Assembly (NCBI RefSeq): GCF_024505045.1
Contig: NZ_JANIBM010000004.1
Span: 62,001-126,000, forward strand
Reading direction: 5' to 3'
DNA from: Methylomonas aurea
GTDB taxonomy: Bacteria; Pseudomonadota; Gammaproteobacteria; Methylococcales; Methylomonadaceae
Length of the DNA: 64,000 nucleotides
Shown here: positions 62,353 through 64,000 of the stretch, piece after piece
Position numbering within the stretch: position 1 is the stretch's first letter
How the letters are laid out: every line of letters starts with the position of its first letter
Notes under the pieces: generated by a model
Told to the model about the DNA's origin: nothing
Database searches by the model: none
Seen by the model: only the letters and a program-made list of their open reading frames with translations
Program-made: the position numbers and the translations under genes

Positions 62353-63420
62353 ATGGCGACCATCGAAACACGCACCAGCGACAACGGCGAAAAGTCCTAT
62401 CGGGTTAAGGTTCGGCTGAAAGGCTACCCGGCACAATCCGCCACCTTTGACCGACTGACCGATGCCAAGAAATGGGCATCCGCTACAGAATCGGCAATTC
62501 GTGAAGGCCGCCATTTCAAAACAGCCGAAGCCAAAAAGCACACCATGGCCGAAATGGTGGACAGATACATTAAAGATGTATTGCCCACCAAGCCCAAACA
62601 AGCCAAAAAGCAACAGCAACAGCTTGAGTGGTGGAAAGTCAAAATAGGCGCATACGCCTTGGCCGATGTAACCCCTGCCATGATTGTGCAATATCGGGAT
62701 GAACTCGCAAGCGGCGAAACATATCGAGGTGGACAACGTAGCCCGGCCACAGTTGTTCGTTATATGGCCGCCTTATCCCACGCCTTCACTATTGCCGTGA
62801 ACGAATGGCAATGGCTTGAAGATTCGCCTATGCGGAAAGTTAAAAAACCGAAAGAGTCACGCGGCCGGGTTCGCTTCTTGGACGATGGCGAGCGCGAGCG
62901 TTTTTTGTCTGCCTGCCAACAGTCAAGCAACCAGTGGCTTTATTTATGCGTCATTCTGGCGCTATCTACCGGCATGCGGCAAGGTGAATTGATGGGCCTG
63001 AAATGGCAAGACGTAAACCTTAAAGACGGCTTCATCATCTTGCACGAAACCAAAAACGGCGAGCGGCGGCGGGTTCCTTTAGCCGGTCATGGGTTGGAAC
63101 TGTTACGGGAACATGCCAAGGTAAGGCGCCTCGATACCGATTTGCTTTTTCCGGGCAACATCCACAAAGACAAGCCGATTGACCTTAGAAAACCTTTCGA
63201 AAATGCCCTAAAAGCGGCGGAAATTTGCGACTTCCACTGGCACGACTTGAGGCATTGCACTGCTTCTTATCTCGCCATGAACGGCGCCAGCTTGGCCGAA
63301 ATCGCTGAAGTCTTGGGGCACAAAACCTTGGCGATGGTCAAACGCTACGCGCATCTATCAGACGGCCATGTTAGCAATGTGGTTGCCAGTATGAACGCCA
63401 AGATTTTCGGGGGTGTGTAA
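62353..63420 (+). CDS. tyrosine recombinase / site-specific integrase
   Basis: This 355-residue phage-type integrase has an N-terminal arm-binding domain (MATIETRTSDNGEKSYRVKV) and a SAM-like core-binding domain (about 75-165). In the catalytic domain the Arg is in TGMRQGE, HDLRH carries the second pair, GHKTLA the His, and MVKRYAHL the nucleophilic Tyr. All catalytic residues are intact. AAGGGG lies 6 bases before ATG 62353. It is separated from tRNA-Asn by the GNAT pair, so cargo sits between the likely att site and int. Confidence 0.95.
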   Translation: MATIETRTSDNGEKSYRVKVRLKGYPAQSATFDRLTDAKKWASATESAIREGRHFKTAEAKKHTMAEMVDRYIKDVLPTKPKQAKKQQQQLEWWKVKIGAYALADVTPAMIVQYRDELASGETYRGGQRSPATVVRYMAALSHAFTIAVNEWQWLEDSPMRKVKKPKESRGRVRFLDDGERERFLSACQQSSNQWLYLCVILALSTGMRQGELMGLKWQDVNLKDGFIILHETKNGERRRVPLAGHGLELLREHAKVRRLDTDLLFPGNIHKDKPIDLRKPFENALKAAEICDFHWHDLRHCTASYLAMNGASLAEIAEVLGHKTLAMVKRYAHLSDGHVSNVVASMNAKIFGGV

Positions 63421-64000
63421 TGGATGCGAGATTTTTAGAGCGTACGGGCTTTACTCATTCTTGGAGTGAAGAAATGCATTACCTAGTAGTAGAAAATGCT
63501 TGGAATGGTGAGTCTATTGATTGGGGATTTTGGGGGAGCCTTCCGAATATCACTCCGATACAGGCGGCAAAGCTTTATTGGTGCATTGACCCACTTAGAT
63601 GGCCTGATAGTAATTATGCTCTAGGTGTTTTGCCGGATGAATGGCGAATCAAAATTGAGCAGCTAACCCAATTCTTAAAAGGTCGCTCCAATGCTTGGTC
63701 TTTAAGTGATTTGCTTTCAGTTTTAGGCTTTGAGAACGCACCTTTTGGGATGATACAGGTAGTAAAACAGCATCGGCTTGATGAAGCTAAAAAGCGCTCT
63801 TCTATTGCTCAGCCGTTAGATTTACTCTCTGATGAAGCGACGCAGAACTACTACAAGCAAGCAGCTTGGTCTTGGATTGATGCGATTTATATTTTGCAAG
63901 GTTATAGGCCTGTCTTTCAATTAGATACGGAACAGGTTAGGGCTCACTTTCCGAGCCTAGTAACGTTTTTTACGCAATCAATACAGCTAGGAAAGATTGG
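63420..64000 (+). CDS. unknown accessory protein overlapping integrase, 3' end outside window
   Basis: This frame starts at ATG 63420, which overlaps the integrase stop (TAATG), and stays open for at least 193 codons to the window edge. It is AT-rich and Trp-rich (ENAWNGESIDWGFWGSLPN, core DWGFWGSLP), followed by ITPIQAAKLYWCIDP and LDLLSDEATQNYYK. No signal peptide or known domain is recognised. Overlap with the integrase suggests it is co-expressed element cargo. The full protein is needed for classification. Confidence 0.75.
   Translation, partial: MDARFLERTGFTHSWSEEMHYLVVENAWNGESIDWGFWGSLPNITPIQAAKLYWCIDPLRWPDSNYALGVLPDEWRIKIEQLTQFLKGRSNAWSLSDLLSVLGFENAPFGMIQVVKQHRLDEAKKRSSIAQPLDLLSDEATQNYYKQAAWSWIDAIYILQGYRPVFQLDTEQVRAHFPSLVTFFTQSIQLGKI

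Noticed and set aside
1..64000. CRISPR arrays, rRNA genes, replication origin and intact insertion sequences
   Set aside because: None was seen. The direct repeats present are too long and too few, and lack regular spacers.

Overview
The window looks like chromosome of a gammaproteobacterial methanotroph, most likely Methylomonas or a close relative (inference). The pointers are two tandem MtdB-type methylene-tetrahydromethanopterin dehydrogenases, a quinoprotein relay pair (zinc metallohydrolase plus SoxYZ-like carrier), a cytochrome P460, several exported proteins with the VPLP-type C-terminal sorting tail common in methanotrophs, and gammaproteobacterial gene orders such as leuS-lptE-holA and csrA-tRNA-Ser. 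No rRNA, CRISPR array, origin or intact insertion sequence was seen.

Layout. 1-1.2 kb: 3' part of a double-ATPase peptide-type ABC transporter. 1.3-3.3 kb: an AT-rich serine protease gene followed by dense structured repeats. 3.4-14.7 kb: a PhoX-like exported protein, a pentapeptide-repeat protein, a KTSC protein, a carbonic anhydrase-SulP transporter pair with a porin downstream, and a LysR/azoreductase/pirin locus with a visible operator. 15.1-20.3 kb: a tightly packed operon of TonB receptor, periplasmic binding protein and membrane GGDEF-EAL protein. 20.4-25.8 kb: accessory genes (GH75-like protein, SDR, a broken dihydrofolate-reductase-like gene, GrpB, Rnk, EamA transporter). 26-32 kb: a MocR regulator, cytochrome P460, beta-propeller protein and Lon-family protease. 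32-38 kb: a repeat-rich stretch with secreted proteins, including a cohesin-like protein beside a dockerin-tailed nuclease.

38-61 kb is mostly housekeeping: an LpxH-like hydrolase, PhoU, ParA, leuS-lptE-holA, rubredoxin, proS, a UvrY/GacA-type regulator, mtdB twins, suhB, trmJ-cysE-iscR-nifS-iscA, a bufferin/HvfA-like metallopeptide precursor, def and the quinoprotein relay genes, then csrA and three tRNAs (Ser, Arg, Asn). From 61.1 kb to the right edge lies a probable integrated element at tRNA-Asn: a two-gene toxin-antitoxin-like GNAT module, a tyrosine integrase, and an overlapping unknown gene that runs off the window.

The most unusual signal is a modular intergenic repeat present four times (about 2.4, 2.9, 32.4 and 34.5 kb). 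Its hairpin arms differ in sequence between copies but stay complementary, as expected if the folded form is under selection. Other leads are the cohesin/dockerin neighbours, the orphan metallopeptide precursor, the TonB receptor to c-di-GMP operon, and the integrase-linked genes at the right edge.
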